This document shows positions 22,794 to 24,791 of a stretch of DNA of 24,791 nt, piece by piece (within the stretch, counting starts at the first letter, position 1; each line of letters opens with the position of its first letter). Made by a program: the position numbers and the translations under genes. The DNA comes from Botryllus schlosseri (Eukaryota; Chordata; Ascidiacea; Stolidobranchia; Styelidae): assembly GCA_000444245.1 (NCBI GenBank), contig ATSW01129041.1, forward strand, positions 1 to 24,791. The letters run 5' to 3'. Below the pieces are notes generated by a model that did no database searches, was not told the origin of the DNA, and saw only the letters and a program-made list of their open reading frames with translations.

Positions 22794-24791
22794 TGCGCTT
22801 TTATGGACTCGTGATCATTGCAATCGGAAGTCTTATTCGTATCCTAATATGGCGTGAAATACACAATATTGGATATTATCATATAGTCCCGCAAGCAGGT
22901 ATCACATCTGTATCACAGCTGTATAAATTGCAACACTCTGCAACAGCTTGGCAGCGGTTGCCTCTGATCGAATGAAAGCCAGATCGAATGAGATCTGCGT
23001 GCGATTAGTAGGTTCATGTAGGTTTGGAGGTTGTCAGTTACCATATGCTCCTGCAATATGTCCGACTGCTGTACAAAAAGATGTATTCAAATGAGATCAG
23101 ATCATACAATTCTAGTGGCAAAAATGAAAACACCATTTACAAGACAAGAACGCTTCAGACCACGGAAACTTAAATGGACCAAAAGAGAGCGGGCCCCTGA
23201 CCTCGGCTACCTAAACAAAACGATACCGACTGTAAAAAAAGGCTAATCGAAGATGTTGTGCAATCTCTTTCAATGGGGCTGTTCCACTTCATTTTGAACA
23301 CGCGGTGGCGACAAAGGTAACTCGACCCAAATCTGTTTTGTTGCTATACGCTTTGCTATGGGAATGGACTAAACATGGACCCAATTTCGTCTATTGGCGT
23401 ACAACGAGGATGGTGAAAGTATCCATATCAATATAAATCATCCATATGGATATCAAGTAGCTGTTAGCCGACGAAATGAGGCTATTTCTTGGCGTCTAGT
23501 CCTCGTGATGGACATTGGCACCATGGCAGGTGGAAGCTTACCGGTACATTGCTGTTGATTTTCCAAGAGTCGTATGATATGGCGAGTTTTATATGCCTCA
23601 TTGTGTAAGGATGACGGTCATTTGATCTCAGAAGAAGCATCAATTAGAAACAGAAAGTTATCGGGAGGATGGGTTCCGTTTACGAAGAAGAGGTATGGAT
23701 GCCTAGTCCTCTCCTGGAAAAGTTGTCTGCAGAATATCATTTCACCAACATGATTTATCCTGCTTCCCCTGCAGTGAATCAGTTCCCCCATGAGTGTTAT
23801 GTGTTATGGAAAATTACGTTATGTACATTGTACATTTGCTGCTGTCAGTGCTGTGAGGTCCTACAACATATAATCATGCGTTTGAATTACAATGAAGCTG
23901 ATTACACTTCGCTAAAGGCAGCCTCATCTGTTCTGTTTTCACTGAAAAAGGTTGCAGAAGAGACGTCAGTGTCAAAAGCTGTTGCAAAAGAATAAACTGT
24001 ACGAGTCATCAGTCACGGCATCTTGTTCTGACAATTCAACAATTTGGAAAAGGGGATAGCTGAATCTATAGTGATTCACCCCTTATTGAAAGAAGCATAC
24101 TCTATAGTTGATAGTGAAAAGCAACCATCATTCCAACTCTAAATCCTGAACACTCAACACTGTCGGATATTGTAAGCATGGCGTCATTTTTGTACTTCCC
24201 ACTGAAAGACTTGGAAATTAGGCTTAGTTTTAAGACAACTATCTCATATGACTTCAACAAAACGGGACTATTGTCAGTTGCTCACTACATGTACTCTTAT
24301 TATACGTATCTGATACATATTTTGTTGGTAGCACAACAAACTTTGCTACAACCTTCAAGATTTTCAAGTACAAACTCGATGATCAAAAATGACCAAGGCT
24401 CACAAGCTCATTTTTGTGTTTTACAATTCTTGGATATGGTGATGCTATTAGTAGCCTATCAATTGGGTTTACAAGTATTTTGCTTTTTGTTTTAAAGCAG
24501 TCCCATACATGGGTTTCTCAAATAGCGGGTTGACATTCCTTCTTCCTAAGAATTATGTAATTGTGTAATAATGAGCATGCGTAGATACGTTGCTTGGAAT
24601 TTTTGTTGTTTGCTTTTTTCTATACTATCTTCTTTACTTTTCATTCAGTGTGCATGCGTCCTCTTTACATCGCCTAGGCTTAGGTGGGTGTCTGATTCCA
24701 TAGACTACTCCAAGTCGCTTCGACACCTTCCTATCTTTTCATTGTATCGCATTTTGTGGTGTATTGAACTGATAAAATTGCTAATAAACCA
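22794..24791. other. Unassigned sequence
   Basis: Two kilobases without a recognisable gene. The longest open frame, 23,669-23,995 on the plus strand (starting MGSVYEEEVW, cysteine-rich middle YICCCQCC), matches nothing I know. Other stretches read like decayed coding sequence with frequent stops, for example around 23,360-23,540. It could be the remaining part of the P-like element or a separate decayed element. An AATAAA lies at 24,783-24,788 at the window end. No BLTP2 exon was found on the minus strand. Confidence 0.5.

Overview
This window looks like animal (metazoan, probably invertebrate) nuclear DNA. It has many short exons with GT-AG splice sites on the minus strand, introns filled with DNA transposon debris, and a THAP-domain P-like transposase and Ty3/gypsy-type elements at the high-coordinate end. 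I cannot name the species. A tunicate or another non-vertebrate animal would fit, but that is only an impression.

Positions 1-14,662 (minus strand) hold the second half of one host gene. I recognise it as BLTP2 (KIAA0100 in human, hobbit in Drosophila, Fmp27/Hob in yeast, SABRE in plants), a giant bridge-like lipid transfer protein of ER-plasma membrane contacts. I can place 22 exons (about 1,200 codons). Nearly every junction keeps frame, and the exons follow the human protein in order. The first visible exon (14,551-14,662) starts in the middle of the protein. The last (1-119) runs off the window edge close to the expected C terminus. I found no exon for the N-terminal half.

The larger introns are large because of transposons. 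The 2.0 kb intron at 11,850-13,852 holds a 1.42 kb piggyBac-like non-autonomous element bounded by TTAA on both sides, with a diverged internal duplication and a tRNA-like box A/box B segment. The 2.5 kb intron at 2,584-5,087 holds hAT-like ends and a 33-bp tandem duplication. The 1.3 kb intron at 5,979-7,263 holds a 159-bp hAT-type MITE whose end lies 22 bp from a splice donor. A further short repeat family recurs in several introns in both orientations.

Positions 14,663-24,791 are a transposon nest. They run: a gene-free stretch with a minisatellite (15,474-15,604); a decayed P-like DNA transposon on the plus strand (15,691-17,347) that keeps its THAP zinc finger but has lost part of its catalytic core; a nearly complete Ty3/gypsy LTR element on the minus strand (17,348-21,804) with about 140-bp LTRs, a 5-bp target duplication and LTRs a few percent apart; then a minus-strand piece of an older, partial element (about 21,805-22,793) next to a 50-nt copy of the 3' half of elongator tRNA-Met ending in CCA; and finally about 2 kb I cannot assign. 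The nest lies upstream of the first visible BLTP2 exon, so it sits either in a very large intron or at an assembly join.
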